Positions 1 to 8,802 of a DNA stretch of 64,000 nt are shown here, one piece after another. Both the position numbers and the translations under genes were made by a program. The stretch's first letter is position 1. The number at the start of each line of letters is the position of its first letter. The notes under the pieces are model-generated. The model had not been told where the DNA came from and made no database searches. It worked only from the letters and a program-made list of their open reading frames with translations. Location of the stretch: contig NZ_CP074405.1 of assembly GCF_018388445.1 (NCBI RefSeq), forward strand, positions 124,001 to 188,000, given 5' to 3'. Origin of the DNA: Cellulomonas wangleii. Its GTDB lineage: Bacteria > Actinomycetota > Actinomycetes > Actinomycetales > Cellulomonadaceae.

Positions 1-2568
1 GCGCGCGGGCGCCTCGGGGAGTCGGTCGCGCACCTGCTCGGCGCGTGCGCCGGGGGACCCCAGGAGCAGGACGCGGCCCGCGCCGCGCTCGAGGAGGCGG
101 TGCTCGCCACGCCCGCCGCACCCGCGGTCGGCCAGGTGCTCGCCACGCTCACGGCCGGGCTGGACGCCGTCGCCGACGCGCTGACCCGCGAGGCGGACAC
201 CGCGCGCGGCGCGTGCGAGGCGGCGCAGGCGGTGCACGAGCAGGCCCGCGCGACGGCCGCGCTGGTGGCCCGTCGCGACGCGCTGCGCGCGGAGCACACC
301 CTGCTCGACGCCGCCGCCGCCCGGCACGCCGACGACGTGGAGCGCCTGGGCCGGGCACGGTCCGCCGCGGCGGTGCGTCCGCTGCTGACGGGCTGGGAGG
401 AGGCCCGCACCACGCACGCGTCGGCCACCAAGGCGCTGGTGGCGGCGGCGGACGTCGCACCCGCCGACCTGCTGCCCGCGGACCTGCCGACCCTCGACGT
501 GCCGCGCGACCTGCCGACCCTCGACCTGCCGACCCTCGAGCTGCCGACCCTCGCCCCGCAGCCGGGTGACCCGGCGGACGGCGACCCGGCGGCGCTCGGG
601 CTGCCGGCGGAGCTCGGACTGCCGGGTGCGCTCGGCGAGGACGCGCTCGGCGCCTGGCGGCCCCACCTGCGGGCGGAGCACGACGCGGCGGCGGCCGCGG
701 CCGCGTCGCTGCGCCGTACCGTCGACGTCGAGGCAGGGCTCACCGAGCGGCGCCGCGCGGTCCGTGACCTCGCGGCCGTGCTCGACGACCTGCGGGCCGA
801 GGTCGACGCGGCCACGACGTGGCTCGCGGACCGTCCGGCGGCGCGGGCCGTGCTCGAGCAGGAGCGCGACGCGGCACGCGCGCAGGCCGGGCGGGCGGAC
901 GCGGCCGAGGCGGCGCGCACCGCCGCCCGCGCGCTCGTCGCCGACGTGCAGGCCCTCGTCACCGCGCGGGCGGACCTGGCGACGGCCGAGGCCGCCGTCG
1001 CCGCCGCGGCCCAGGACGCCCGCGCCGCGCTCGGCGCCGAGGCCACCCTGCGGGCCGCACGGGTCGCCGGACTCGCGGGTGAGCTGGCAGCGGACCTGGC
1101 GGACGGGGACCCGTGCCCGGTGTGCGGCGCCTGCGAGCACCCCGCGCCGGCGACCGTCGGCGCCGACCACGTCACGGCCGAGCAGGTGCAGGTTGCCGAG
1201 CAGGCGCGGGCGGACGCCGAGTCCCGGCTCGCGGCGGCCGGCGCACGGCGCGCAGGGCTCACGGAGCGGGTCGACGGCCTCGCCGCGCGCACCGGTCAGC
1301 ACGACACCGGGTCCGCCGGGGCGGCACTGCGCAGCGCCGACGCCGAGGTGGCAGCGGTGGCCGCCGCGGCCGCGCGGGTGACCGAGCTCGACGCGCAGCT
1401 GACGGCCCACGACACGGCCACCCGACGCCGCGAGGCCCTGCGGGACGAGGTGCTGGCGCAGGTGCGTGCCGCCGAGGTGACGCTCGAGACGGAGCGCGAC
1501 GCGCTGGGCCGCGCCGAGGCCGAGGTCGTCGAGGCGCGGGCGGACCACCCGACCGTCGCCGCCCGGCACGCTGCGCTCGAGGCACGCGCACGGCAGGCCG
1601 TCGACCTGCTGGACGCGCTGGACGCCGAGCGCTCGGCCGCCGCCGACGCGGGCCGCCGCCGTCGGGAGCTGGACGCCGCCCTGGCCGAGCACGGCTTCGC
1701 CACGGACGCCGCCGCGCGCGACGCGTGGTGCCGCGCGCCCGAGCTCGCGGAGCTCGAGCGGCGCGTCGTCACGCACACCGCCGACCTCGCGCGCGTGACC
1801 GCGGGGCTCGCGGAGCCCGAGGTCGCCGCGCTGCCGGACGACGTGACCGTCGACGTGGCCGGTGCCCGGGCCGCCGAGGTCGCCGCCCGTCAGGTCGCCA
1901 CGGACGCCGACGGCCGGGCGCGCGTGGCGGCGTCCCGCGCCGAGGCGGCCGGTGACGGCGCCGAGCTCGTCCGCCGCGCCGCGGAGGGTCTCGACGCCGC
2001 CGTGGCCGCGGCCGCGCCGGTCACCCGGATGGCGAACCTCGCGTCCGGCACCGGCTCCGACAACGCGCACGCGCTGTCGCTGGCCACGTACGTGCTGGGC
2101 CGGCGGTTCGAGGACGTGGTGGCCGCGGCCAACGAGCGGCTCGCGGTCATGTCCGACGGGCGCTACGAGCTGGTGCGCTCCGACGAGAAGGAGGACGTGC
2201 GCGCGCGGGCGGTGGGCCTCGCGATGCGTGTCGTCGACCACCGCACCGAACGCGCGCGCGACCCGCGCACCCTGTCGGGGGGCGAGACGTTCTACGTGTC
2301 GCTGTGCCTCGCGCTCGGCATGGCCGACGTCGTCACCGCCGAGGCCGGGGGCGTCGAGCTCGGCACCCTGTTCGTCGACGAGGGCTTCGGGGCGCTCGAC
2401 CCGCACGTGCTCGACCAGGTGCTCGCCGAGCTCGGTCGGCTGCGCCAGGGCGGCCGCGTCGTCGGCATCGTGTCGCACGTCGAGGCGCTCAAGCAGGCCG
2501 TGGCCGACCGGATCGAGGTGCGCCCGACCCCGGGCGGACCCAGCACCCTCACCGTCCTGGCCGGCTGA
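1..2568 (+). CDS. sbcC: Exonuclease SbcC, AAA/SMC-like ATPase subunit (5' truncated by window)
   Basis: The frame is open from base 1, so the N-terminal ATPase lobe lies outside the window; 855 residues are visible. They hold an Ala/Arg/Glu-rich coiled coil interrupted at residues 372-375 by the CPVC zinc-hook motif, a second long coiled coil, then the C-terminal ATPase lobe with the ABC signature LSGGE (near residue 758) and the Walker B/D-loop FVDEGFGALD. This is the plan of SbcC/Rad50, which with the nuclease SbcD opens hairpins and trims DNA ends; sbcD would be expected just upstream. Odd: residues about 161-185 contain a tandem LPTL repeat inside the coiled coil. The family call is firm; the missing Walker A is only because of the window edge. 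Confidence 0.93.
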   Translation, partial: ARGRLGESVAHLLGACAGGPQEQDAARAALEEAVLATPAAPAVGQVLATLTAGLDAVADALTREADTARGACEAAQAVHEQARATAALVARRDALRAEHTLLDAAAARHADDVERLGRARSAAAVRPLLTGWEEARTTHASATKALVAAADVAPADLLPADLPTLDVPRDLPTLDLPTLELPTLAPQPGDPADGDPAALGLPAELGLPGALGEDALGAWRPHLRAEHDAAAAAAASLRRTVDVEAGLTERRRAVRDLAAVLDDLRAEVDAATTWLADRPAARAVLEQERDAARAQAGRADAAEAARTAARALVADVQALVTARADLATAEAAVAAAAQDARAALGAEATLRAARVAGLAGELAADLADGDPCPVCGACEHPAPATVGADHVTAEQVQVAEQARADAESRLAAAGARRAGLTERVDGLAARTGQHDTGSAGAALRSADAEVAAVAAAAARVTELDAQLTAHDTATRRREALRDEVLAQVRAAEVTLETERDALGRAEAEVVEARADHPTVAARHAALEARARQAVDLLDALDAERSAAADAGRRRRELDAALAEHGFATDAAARDAWCRAPELAELERRVVTHTADLARVTAGLAEPEVAALPDDVTVDVAGARAAEVAARQVATDADGRARVAASRAEAAGDGAELVRRAAEGLDAAVAAAAPVTRMANLASGTGSDNAHALSLATYVLGRRFEDVVAAANERLAVMSDGRYELVRSDEKEDVRARAVGLAMRVVDHRTERARDPRTLSGGETFYVSLCLALGMADVVTAEAGGVELGTLFVDEGFGALDPHVLDQVLAELGRLRQGGRVVGIVSHVEALKQAVADRIEVRPTPGGPSTLTVLAG
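483..557 (+). repeat. Tandem LPTL-coding repeat inside sbcC
   Basis: The 15-base unit ctgccgaccctcgac, coding LPTLD, recurs four times with small changes, giving LPTLD, LPTLD, LPTLE and LPTLA. It is followed by a proline/glycine-rich stretch reaching about base 640. It lies in the first coiled-coil arm, where a heptad pattern would be expected, so it is a low-complexity insertion likely to form a kink or flexible loop. Confidence 0.7.
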
Positions 2569-2586
2569 CCCGCGGCGACCGCCGCG

Positions 2587-3003
2587 TCACCACGTCCAGC
2601 CGCGGGCGGCCAGCTCGACCTCCTCGCGGAACCGCTCCTGCGGGTCCCCGAGCGCGGCGGGCCGCACCTCCACACCCGCGAGCCGGCACGCCTCGGCCAG
2701 CAGCTGGTCGTACGCGAGCTGCGAGGCGATGATCCGCTCCGCCCGGGCGAAGGTGTGCTCGTCCACCTCGAGGCGGCGCACGTGGTCGGCCACGGCGCCC
2801 AGCCGCTCCTGCACCCGCAGCGTGAGGAAGGGGTCGTACGGGTCGGGGCGTCGCCGGCGCAGCCGTCCGGCCAGCGCCTCCAGCCGGTCGGCCAGCGCGG
2901 TGCGCCAGCGTGGGGGCTCGTCCGGCGAGGGGATCAGTGACCACACCAGGCACAGCAGCACCGTCGGGGCCACCGAGATGAGGATGAGGAGAGCCCAGGT
3001 CAT
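2587..3003 (-). CDS. Hypothetical single-pass membrane protein
   Basis: This 138-residue protein starts with a hydrophobic membrane segment (residues 3-24). A charged cytoplasmic part rich in Arg, Glu and Leu follows, probably helical. No enzyme motif is visible and I do not recognise the family. The start is supported by a GGAGG 4 bases before the ATG and a TAGGCT -10-like hexamer about 24 bases further upstream. It lies 18 bases after sbcC on the opposite strand (convergent) and is divergent from the DUF2993 gene. Confidence 0.75.
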   Translation of the reverse strand: MTWALLILISVAPTVLLCLVWSLIPSPDEPPRWRTALADRLEALAGRLRRRRPDPYDPFLTLRVQERLGAVADHVRRLEVDEHTFARAERIIASQLAYDQLLAEACRLAGVEVRPAALGDPQERFREEVELAARGWTW

Positions 3004-3042
3004 CGCGCCTCCGTCGTACGTGCCACCAGCCTAGGCAGCGGA

Positions 3043-3058
3043 TGTGACGTGTGCCACA
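3043..3058. promoter_or_regulatory. CRP/FNR-type half-site pair between divergent genes
   Basis: TGTGA-N6-CCACA differs by one base from the CRP consensus TGTGA-N6-TCACA. It lies between the divergent genes starting at 3003 (minus) and 3159 (plus) and overlaps the likely -35 region of the minus-strand promoter (TAGGCT -10 at 3028-3033). Binding by a CRP/Cmr-type regulator is inferred from the match alone. Confidence 0.4.
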
Positions 3059-3158
3059 TGTGTGCCGGGCGCCCGGGGTGCGCCCGTGGCTCTGCACGCG
3101 CGACGCTCCCGCGCCCCCTACGGTGTGCCGGGGATCGGCGTCGACGGACGGGGAGCGC

Positions 3159-3842
3159 ATGGGAGCCAAGGCCGCGGTCGCGGGGTTCGTCGCGATCGGA
3201 CTCGTCGTCGGTGGCGCCTACCTGGCCGACGGCCTGGCGCGCGACGAGGCCGAGGGCCGGGTCGCGGACGTCATCACGCGCGAGCTGCAGGTCGAGGGGA
3301 CGCCGGAGATCCGGATCGGCGGCTTCCCCTTCCTCACCCAGCTGCTGGGACGCTCGCTCGACGACGTGACCGCGACGGCCGGTGCCGTGACGCTCGACGG
3401 GCTGCGCGTCACCGACGTGACGGTCGACGCGACGGACGTCTCCCTCGAGACGCCGTACCGCGTGGGCGACGTGCGCATCGACGCGACCGTCCCCACCGCG
3501 TCGATCGAGCAGGCGGTGCGGGACGAGGCGGACCTCGCCGTCACGGTCGACGGGTCCACGCTGCGCGCGTCCGGCGAGGTCCTCGGCCTGACGCTGACCG
3601 CCGGGCTCGTGCCGCGCGTCGAGGGCGGCCGGCTGCTGGTCGACGTGCAGGACCTGACGCTCGGGGCGGGCACCCTGCGGCTCGACCAGCTGCCCGGCAA
3701 CCTCGCGGAACGACTCGTCGGGATCGAGGTGCCGCTCGACGGGCTGCCCCCGGGCATCGTGCTGCAGGCCGCCGAGGTCGTGCCCGACGGGGTGCGGGTG
3801 AGGGCCACCGGCGTCGACGTGGTGCTGGAGGACGCGCGGTGA
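3159..3842 (+). CDS. DUF2993 (LmeA-like) phospholipid-binding protein
   Basis: This 227-residue protein has an N-terminal signal anchor (residues 4-22) and then alternating beta strands of the DUF2993 type, including the RIGGFPFLTQLL segment and the repeated LDGLRVTDVTVDATDVSL pattern. DUF2993 proteins such as mycobacterial LmeA are periplasmic lipid-binding proteins of the TULIP type that help maintain envelope lipoglycans; here that role is inferred from family membership. The ATG at 3159 puts the signal anchor at the N-terminus; longer in-frame openings upstream have no plausible start region. Its TGA overlaps the GTG of the next gene (GTGA), so the two are probably co-translated. Confidence 0.85.
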   Translation: MGAKAAVAGFVAIGLVVGGAYLADGLARDEAEGRVADVITRELQVEGTPEIRIGGFPFLTQLLGRSLDDVTATAGAVTLDGLRVTDVTVDATDVSLETPYRVGDVRIDATVPTASIEQAVRDEADLAVTVDGSTLRASGEVLGLTLTAGLVPRVEGGRLLVDVQDLTLGAGTLRLDQLPGNLAERLVGIEVPLDGLPPGIVLQAAEVVPDGVRVRATGVDVVLEDAR

Positions 3843-4570
3843 GCGGCCTGGCCGACCTGTGGACCCAGGTCACGACGCCCCAGCCGGCGCCCGACCGGCT
3901 CACCGTCGCCGTGGTCGCGCTCGTCGTCCTCGTCGCGCTCACCGTGCCGGGCGTGTGGCACCTGCTGCGCCACGGCCTGACGATCGTGCACGAGGCGGCC
4001 CACGCCGCGGTCGCGGTGCTGGTCGGGCGGCGCCTGTCGGGCATCCGTGTGCACTCCGACACGTCCGGCCTCACCGTCTCGCGCGGGCGCCCCCGCGGCC
4101 CCGGGATGGTGGCCACGGTCGCCGCGGGCTACCCGGGGCCCGCCGTGCTGGGACTGGCGGCCGCGTGGCTGCTGTCCCGGGGGTACGCGCTGGCGGTGCT
4201 GTGGCTGCTGCTGGTGGTGGTGGTGCTCGTGCTGCTGCAGATCCGCAACTGGTACGGGCTGTGGGCGGTGCTGGTCAGCGGGGCCGTCCTCGTCGTCGTG
4301 ACCGTGTGGGCACCGGCGCAGGTGCAGACCGTGGTCGCGGCGGGCCTCACGTGGTTCCTCCTGCTCGGCGCACCGCGCGCGGTCCTGGAGATGCAGTCGC
4401 AGCGGCGGCGCGTGCGACGCGGCGGCGGTCGTGACCAGTCCGACGCGGGACTGCTCGCGGGTCTCACGCACCTGCCCGCGGCGGCCTGGGTCGGGTTGCT
4501 GCTGGTGCTCTGCGTCGCGCTCCTCGGCATCGGCGGTGCGTGGCTGCTCGCGGCCTGGCCGACGCCCTGA
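3839..4570 (+). CDS. M50B-like integral membrane protein with HEAAH motif
   Basis: This 243-residue protein has about six membrane segments. An HEAAH (HExxH) zinc-binding motif lies at residues 51-55, just after the first segment, as in the M50B-like family (PF13398), where the first zinc-ligand helix is embedded in the membrane. A second ligand motif typical of active site-2 proteases (NxxPxxxxDG) is not obvious; the segment VATVAAGYPGPAVLG may replace it. It could therefore be a structural homologue rather than a proven protease. The GTG start overlaps the DUF2993 stop by 4 bases, implying a two-gene operon. Confidence 0.8.
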   Translation: MSGLADLWTQVTTPQPAPDRLTVAVVALVVLVALTVPGVWHLLRHGLTIVHEAAHAAVAVLVGRRLSGIRVHSDTSGLTVSRGRPRGPGMVATVAAGYPGPAVLGLAAAWLLSRGYALAVLWLLLVVVVLVLLQIRNWYGLWAVLVSGAVLVVVTVWAPAQVQTVVAAGLTWFLLLGAPRAVLEMQSQRRRVRRGGGRDQSDAGLLAGLTHLPAAAWVGLLLVLCVALLGIGGAWLLAAWPTP

Positions 4571-4665
4571 CCTGCGCGCCCGTTGTGGGACGGTGTGACC
4601 ACGTGTGCGCCGAATGCGCTCCGCGGACGCGTCGGACGGAGCGCAGGACGACTGTTCAGATCTGC

Positions 4666-4680
4666 GATAGTGAAGCGGTG
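4666..4680 (+). promoter_or_regulatory. Leaderless -10 element of the IclR gene
   Basis: GATAGT at 4666-4671 is followed by six bases and then the GTG start at 4678. The same spacing recurs before about ten other starts in this window, which suggests transcription starts at or next to the first codon. No Shine-Dalgarno sequence is present. Confidence 0.5.
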
Positions 4681-5538
4681 AGCACAACAGCAGACGTCGC
4701 TTCCCGGCCGGGACGTAACGAGTCGTTGTCGCTGCGACGGGCGCTCGCACTGCTCGAGGTGTGCGCCCAGGAGACCGACCCTGCCGGCCTGACCGCAGCC
4801 GAGATCGGCCGACGCCTCGGCGTCCACAAGTCCACCGTGCTGCGGCTCGCGGCACCGCTGCTGGAGTCCGAGCTGCTGCGCCGCGACCCCACCAGCGGAC
4901 GGTTCCGCCTGGGTCCCGGCGCGCTGCGGCTGGGCCACGCCTACCTGTCGAGCCTCGACGTGGAGACCGTCGCCGCCGGTGCGCTCGACGACCTGGCCCG
5001 CACCAGCGGCTGCCTGGCCGTCCTGACCGTGCCGGACGGCGTCCACGTCCGGCTGGCTGCCCACCGCTCCGGCCCCGGCAGCGCCGGACGGTTCCCCGGT
5101 CGCATCCCGGCCACCGTGCCGATGCACTGCTCCGCGACCGGCAAGGCGATCCTGTCGGTCGCCGGGGCCGCCACCGTCGAGCGTGTGGTCGCCGCCGGCC
5201 TGCCGCCCGCGACGGGCCGCACCATCACCGACCCGGGCGAGCTGCGGGCCGAGCTGGTGCGCACCCGCCGGCGCGGGTTCGCCGTCGACGACCGTGAGCT
5301 CGACGCGGACCTGCGTGCCGTCGCGGCGCCCGTCCTGGACCACACGGGGGGCGTCGTCGGGGCGTTGGCGCTGGTCGCGCCCGCCGCGCGGATGCCCGCG
5401 GCCGCCGTGCAGGAGCACGCCCGCGCCGTCGTCCTGGCCGCCCGCGCCGTGACCCGGCGGCTGGGCGGCGCCGTCATCGGACCGCGTGAGGCGTCGCCCG
5501 CACCCGCGGAGGCCCACCAGGTGCGTCGCGGCGCCTGA
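4678..5538 (+). CDS. IclR-family transcriptional regulator
   Basis: This 286-residue protein has an N-terminal winged helix-turn-helix (residues about 18-80, including LTAAEIGRRLGVHKSTVLRL) followed by the IclR ligand-binding domain (about 95-265, with MHCSATGKAIL and RGFAVDDRELDADLRAVAAPV, both hallmarks). IclR proteins sense small carboxylates, aromatics or sugars and usually control an adjacent catabolic operon. No such operon lies next to it here: downstream is a convergent nuclease and upstream a membrane protein pair, so the target is unknown. The start was chosen from the leaderless -10 and family length. Confidence 0.92.
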   Translation: MSTTADVASRPGRNESLSLRRALALLEVCAQETDPAGLTAAEIGRRLGVHKSTVLRLAAPLLESELLRRDPTSGRFRLGPGALRLGHAYLSSLDVETVAAGALDDLARTSGCLAVLTVPDGVHVRLAAHRSGPGSAGRFPGRIPATVPMHCSATGKAILSVAGAATVERVVAAGLPPATGRTITDPGELRAELVRTRRRGFAVDDRELDADLRAVAAPVLDHTGGVVGALALVAPAARMPAAAVQEHARAVVLAARAVTRRLGGAVIGPREASPAPAEAHQVRRGA

Positions 5539-5619
5539 CGTCACGGCCGCAACCCGCGGCGAGCGGGTCAGCCGCCGCCGTTCGCGGGCCGGTTGCCGCG
5601 TCGCCGGTGCGCGCGTCCG

Positions 5620-6360
5620 TCAGTCCACGACGACGCACCGGTCGATCGCCCGGGTCAGCGCGGTGTGCTCCGCCGCGGTCACCCACAGGCCGTACGCCGC
5701 CTTCACCACGGTCTGCCGCAGCGCGTACGCGCACCGGTAGCCGCTGCTGGGCGGCAGCCACGTCGCCGCGTCCCCGGCGCCCTTGCGCTGGTTGGCGGTC
5801 CCGTCGACCGCGAGCAGGTTGGCCGGGTCGTTGGCGAACGCGGTGCGCTTCTCCTCGGTCCACCCCTGGGCGCCCTTCTGCCAGGCGTCGGCCAGCGCGA
5901 CCACGTGGTCGATCTGCACCTCGGACGACCGCTCACCGCGCTCGAACGGGATCGTCGTGCCGGTGTACGGGTCCAGCAGGGTGCCGCGCAGGACGACGCA
6001 GTCGTGCGTCCCGGGCTTCACCTCCACGTCGACGAGGTCGCGCCGCAGGATGTCGTTGCGCGTGTCGCAACCGTTGCGGTCGACGTCCTCCCAGCGCTGC
6101 CCGAAGGCCTCGCGGCTGTACCCGGTGCGCGGTGCACGACCCTTGACGGCCAGCTGCTCCAGGGCTGTGCGACCGGCGGCCAGGTCGTCGGCGGTGACCG
6201 GGTACTGCGCCGCTGCCCGGGCGTCGAGGACCACCGGAGCGCCGAGACCACCGGCCAGCCCGACCAGCAGGACGAGCACCCACGGCCAGGCGCGACGGGC
6301 GGACGAGCGGGCGGGGACCACGGACCGGGGACGACGGGGCACGGGGGGAGCATGCCGCAC
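5620..6360 (-). CDS. Secreted or membrane-anchored HNH nuclease, DUF1524 (GmrSD C-terminal-like)
   Basis: This 246-residue protein has an N-terminal hydrophobic segment (about residues 20-45) with a basic lead, so it is exported or anchored. The conserved DUF1524 core follows: EVQIDHVVALADAWQKGA, then FANDPANLLAVDGTANQRKG and a Trp-Leu-Pro-Pro segment. These make up the His-Asn beta-beta-alpha-metal nuclease fold. Secreted single-domain members are common in actinobacteria and probably degrade extracellular nucleic acid; that role is inferred. The start is uncertain: GTG at 6360 or GTG at 6342. Four cysteines could form disulfides, in keeping with export. Confidence 0.85.
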   Translation of the reverse strand: MRHAPPVPRRPRSVVPARSSARRAWPWVLVLLVGLAGGLGAPVVLDARAAAQYPVTADDLAAGRTALEQLAVKGRAPRTGYSREAFGQRWEDVDRNGCDTRNDILRRDLVDVEVKPGTHDCVVLRGTLLDPYTGTTIPFERGERSSEVQIDHVVALADAWQKGAQGWTEEKRTAFANDPANLLAVDGTANQRKGAGDAATWLPPSSGYRCAYALRQTVVKAAYGLWVTAAEHTALTRAIDRCVVVD

Positions 6361-6473
6361 CGCGGTGACAGTCCCGCACTCCCTGGTGCCGGCGTGCGGT
6401 GGGCGCGTCCGCGGGCGGCCGGGGTCGGCTCGGTGGAGGCCGGGGTCGGCCGGGCGGGGGTCGGGTCGCCGGC

Positions 6474-6977
6474 TCAGGCCACCGGTCCGGGGCTGCCGGG
6501 CTCGTCGGCGTCGTCCGGCACGTCGGCCGGCAGCGCCTCGTGCCCCGGGCGGCCGTGGGTGCGCCCGTGCTCCTTGAGCCGGGCCTCGTACACGTGGCGG
6601 CGTCCAGCGGTCAGCTCGTCGCGCACGTGCCGCTCGGCGTCGGCGAACGCGCGGTGGTACCCCTCGTCGAACTCCTCGACCACCTGGAACGTCCACCGGC
6701 CGGGCAGCACGTTGCGGCCCACCACGTCCGCACGGACCCGGTCGGCGAGCTCCCCGTGCCCGGCCGCCTCCAGGTCGTCGAGCGCCTGCTGGAGCTCGGC
6801 GTCCGCGCGGCCGATCAGGCGGTGGAAGGCGTACAGCGTGCCCCGGGCGTGCTCGACGACCTCGAAGGCGGCCGTCACCGCACCGACGGCTGCCACGGTC
6901 GCGTCGTCGGTGCCGGGCGGCGGCAGGTGGTGGTCGTCGGGGCCGTCGTCCGCGACCGGTCGCGTCGTGTCGTCCAT
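6474..6977 (-). CDS. Hypothetical protein, helical, actinobacterial
   Basis: This 167-residue soluble acidic protein has long predicted helices (about residues 28-135, rich in Ala, Glu, Arg and His) and disordered Pro/Gly/Asp-rich ends. No membrane segment, signal peptide or known catalytic motif is visible and I do not recognise the family. The ATG at 6977 is preceded by an AGGGTGG ribosome-binding-like sequence. It stands alone on the minus strand, divergent from the amino-acid permease. Confidence 0.7.
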   Translation of the reverse strand: MDDTTRPVADDGPDDHHLPPPGTDDATVAAVGAVTAAFEVVEHARGTLYAFHRLIGRADAELQQALDDLEAAGHGELADRVRADVVGRNVLPGRWTFQVVEEFDEGYHRAFADAERHVRDELTAGRRHVYEARLKEHGRTHGRPGHEALPADVPDDADEPGSPGPVA

Positions 6978-7126
6978 GCGCCCACCCTGCCGAGGACGCC
7001 GGCGGTCCGCATGCGGGGCGTGCGACCGGACGCACCGGACCGCGTCCCGGGACGAACGTCCGGTGGCCGCCGTCCCGGGGGGGCGTCATGCTCTCGGGTG
7101 ACGTCCAGGCACCCGAAGGAGGGACG

Positions 7127-8668
7127 ATGACGACACCGAGCCCGGCGGACCGTGCCCGCGAGTACCGCGGCGTCCTGCGGCGCAGGTCCGTGGAAGACTC
7201 GATGGCCCAGCTCGACGACCCGGATCGTCGGCTGCACCGCACCCTCAACGCGTGGGACCTCGCCGTCCTCGGCGTCTCGGTGGCCGTGGGCGCCGGCATC
7301 TTCTCGGTGGGTGCGACCGCGGCGGCGAACTACGCCGGCCCGTCGGTCATCCTGTCGTTCGTCATCGCCTCGGTCGTCTGCGGCCTGGCGATCATGTGCT
7401 ACGCCGAGTTCGCCTCGACGATGCCGGTCGCCGGGTCCGCGTACACGTACTCGTACACGACGATGGGCGAGCTCGTCGCCTGGATCATCGGCTGGGACCT
7501 GATCCTCGAGATGCTCCTGGCGTCCGCGGTCATCGCCAAGTTCTGGGGCGTGTACCTGTCCGACGCGTTCGGGCTGTTCGGCATCGACGTGCCCGCCACG
7601 GTGGAGGTGCTGGGCGCCGACGTCGCGTGGGGCCCGATGCTCATCGTCGCCGTGTTCACGGTGCTGCTGGCCATCGGTACGCGCCTGAGCACCCGCGTGA
7701 ACAGCGTGTTCACGATCATCAAGGTCGGCATCACGCTCTTCGTCATCGTCGCCGGGTTCTTCTACGTCAAGGCGGAGAACTGGACGCCGTTCGTCCCGCC
7801 GTCGCAGCCGGCCGAGTCCGGCACCAGCGCGCTGCACCAGCCGCTGACGGGCTTCCTGCTGGGCATGGAGCCCTCCATGTACGGCGTCATGGGCGTCCTG
7901 TCCGGCGCGGCGCTGGTCTTCTTCGCGTTCATCGGGTTCGACGTCGTGGCGACCACCGCCGAGGAGACCAAGAACCCGCAGCGCGCCGTGCCCCGCGGCA
8001 TCCTCGGCGGGCTCGCGCTCGTCACCGTCCTCTACATCCTGGTGACCGTGGTCGTCACCGGCATGGTCAGCTACACCGAGCTGGCCGAGTCCGGCTCCCC
8101 GTCCCTCACCACGGCGTTCGTGCTCGTGGGGGCCGACTGGGCGGGCCGGGTGATCTCGGTCGGCATCCTCGTGGGCCTGACGAGCGTGCTCATGGTGCTG
8201 CTGCTCGGCCTCACGCGCGTCATCTTCGCGATGAGCCGCGACGGGCTGCTGCCCCGTCCCCTGTCGCGCACCTCCTCGCGGTTCGGCACCCCGACGTGGC
8301 TGCAGGTCGGTGCGGGCGTGGTCGTGGCGCTCATCGCGGGGCTGTCGGAGGTCGAGCTGCTCGAGGAGATGATCAACATCGGGACGCTCTCGGCGTTCGT
8401 GCTGGTCAGCTTCGGCATCCCGCTGCTGCGCCGGTCGCGCCCCGACCTGACGCGCGGGTTCAAGGTGCCGTTCTCGCCGGTGCTGCCGATCATCTCGGGC
8501 CTCGCGTGCATCTGGCTGATGCTCAACCTCACGACGCTGACGTGGCTCCGGTTCCTCGTGTGGGTGCTCGTGGGCCTGGTCGTCTACTTCGGGTTCTCGT
8601 ACCGGCACTCGCTGCTGGGCAGGGGGACGCCGGTGCCGGTGACGGCTGCGGACGAGCCGCTGCTGTAG
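7127..8668 (+). CDS. APC-superfamily amino acid permease
   Basis: This 513-residue protein has twelve or more hydrophobic segments. The first contains GVSVAVGAGIFSVGA, the APC signature in which the unwound helix 1 (GAGIF) binds the amino-acid backbone. Further family marks are FFAFIGFDVVATTAEETKNPQRAVPRGI, characteristic of cationic amino acid transporter-like (YfnA/CAT) permeases. The substrate cannot be set from sequence. The start is fixed by an excellent ribosome-binding site (AAGGAGGG at 7116-7123) before the ATG. The gene is followed by a strong hairpin terminator, so it is monocistronic. Confidence 0.92.
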   Translation: MTTPSPADRAREYRGVLRRRSVEDSMAQLDDPDRRLHRTLNAWDLAVLGVSVAVGAGIFSVGATAAANYAGPSVILSFVIASVVCGLAIMCYAEFASTMPVAGSAYTYSYTTMGELVAWIIGWDLILEMLLASAVIAKFWGVYLSDAFGLFGIDVPATVEVLGADVAWGPMLIVAVFTVLLAIGTRLSTRVNSVFTIIKVGITLFVIVAGFFYVKAENWTPFVPPSQPAESGTSALHQPLTGFLLGMEPSMYGVMGVLSGAALVFFAFIGFDVVATTAEETKNPQRAVPRGILGGLALVTVLYILVTVVVTGMVSYTELAESGSPSLTTAFVLVGADWAGRVISVGILVGLTSVLMVLLLGLTRVIFAMSRDGLLPRPLSRTSSRFGTPTWLQVGAGVVVALIAGLSEVELLEEMINIGTLSAFVLVSFGIPLLRRSRPDLTRGFKVPFSPVLPIISGLACIWLMLNLTTLTWLRFLVWVLVGLVVYFGFSYRHSLLGRGTPVPVTAADEPLL

Positions 8669-8683
8669 CGGCCGGGCCGCGGT

Positions 8684-8719
8684 GACGGGCGTCCGGGTCG
8701 GTTCACCCGGACGCCCGTC
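8684..8719 (+). terminator. Strong hairpin terminator after the permease
   Basis: A perfect 15-base inverted repeat (gacgggcgtccgggt and its complement, arms 8684-8698 and 8705-8719) encloses a 6-base loop, 15 bases after the permease stop. It lacks a T-run, as is usual for high-GC actinobacterial terminators. Confidence 0.85.
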
Positions 8720-8802
8720 CGCAGGAGTCTGCGGACCCACCCCGGTGGTGTGCGCCCTGGGGCATACTTGCGCGCACAACCCACCCGAAGGGACCCCTCT
8801 CC

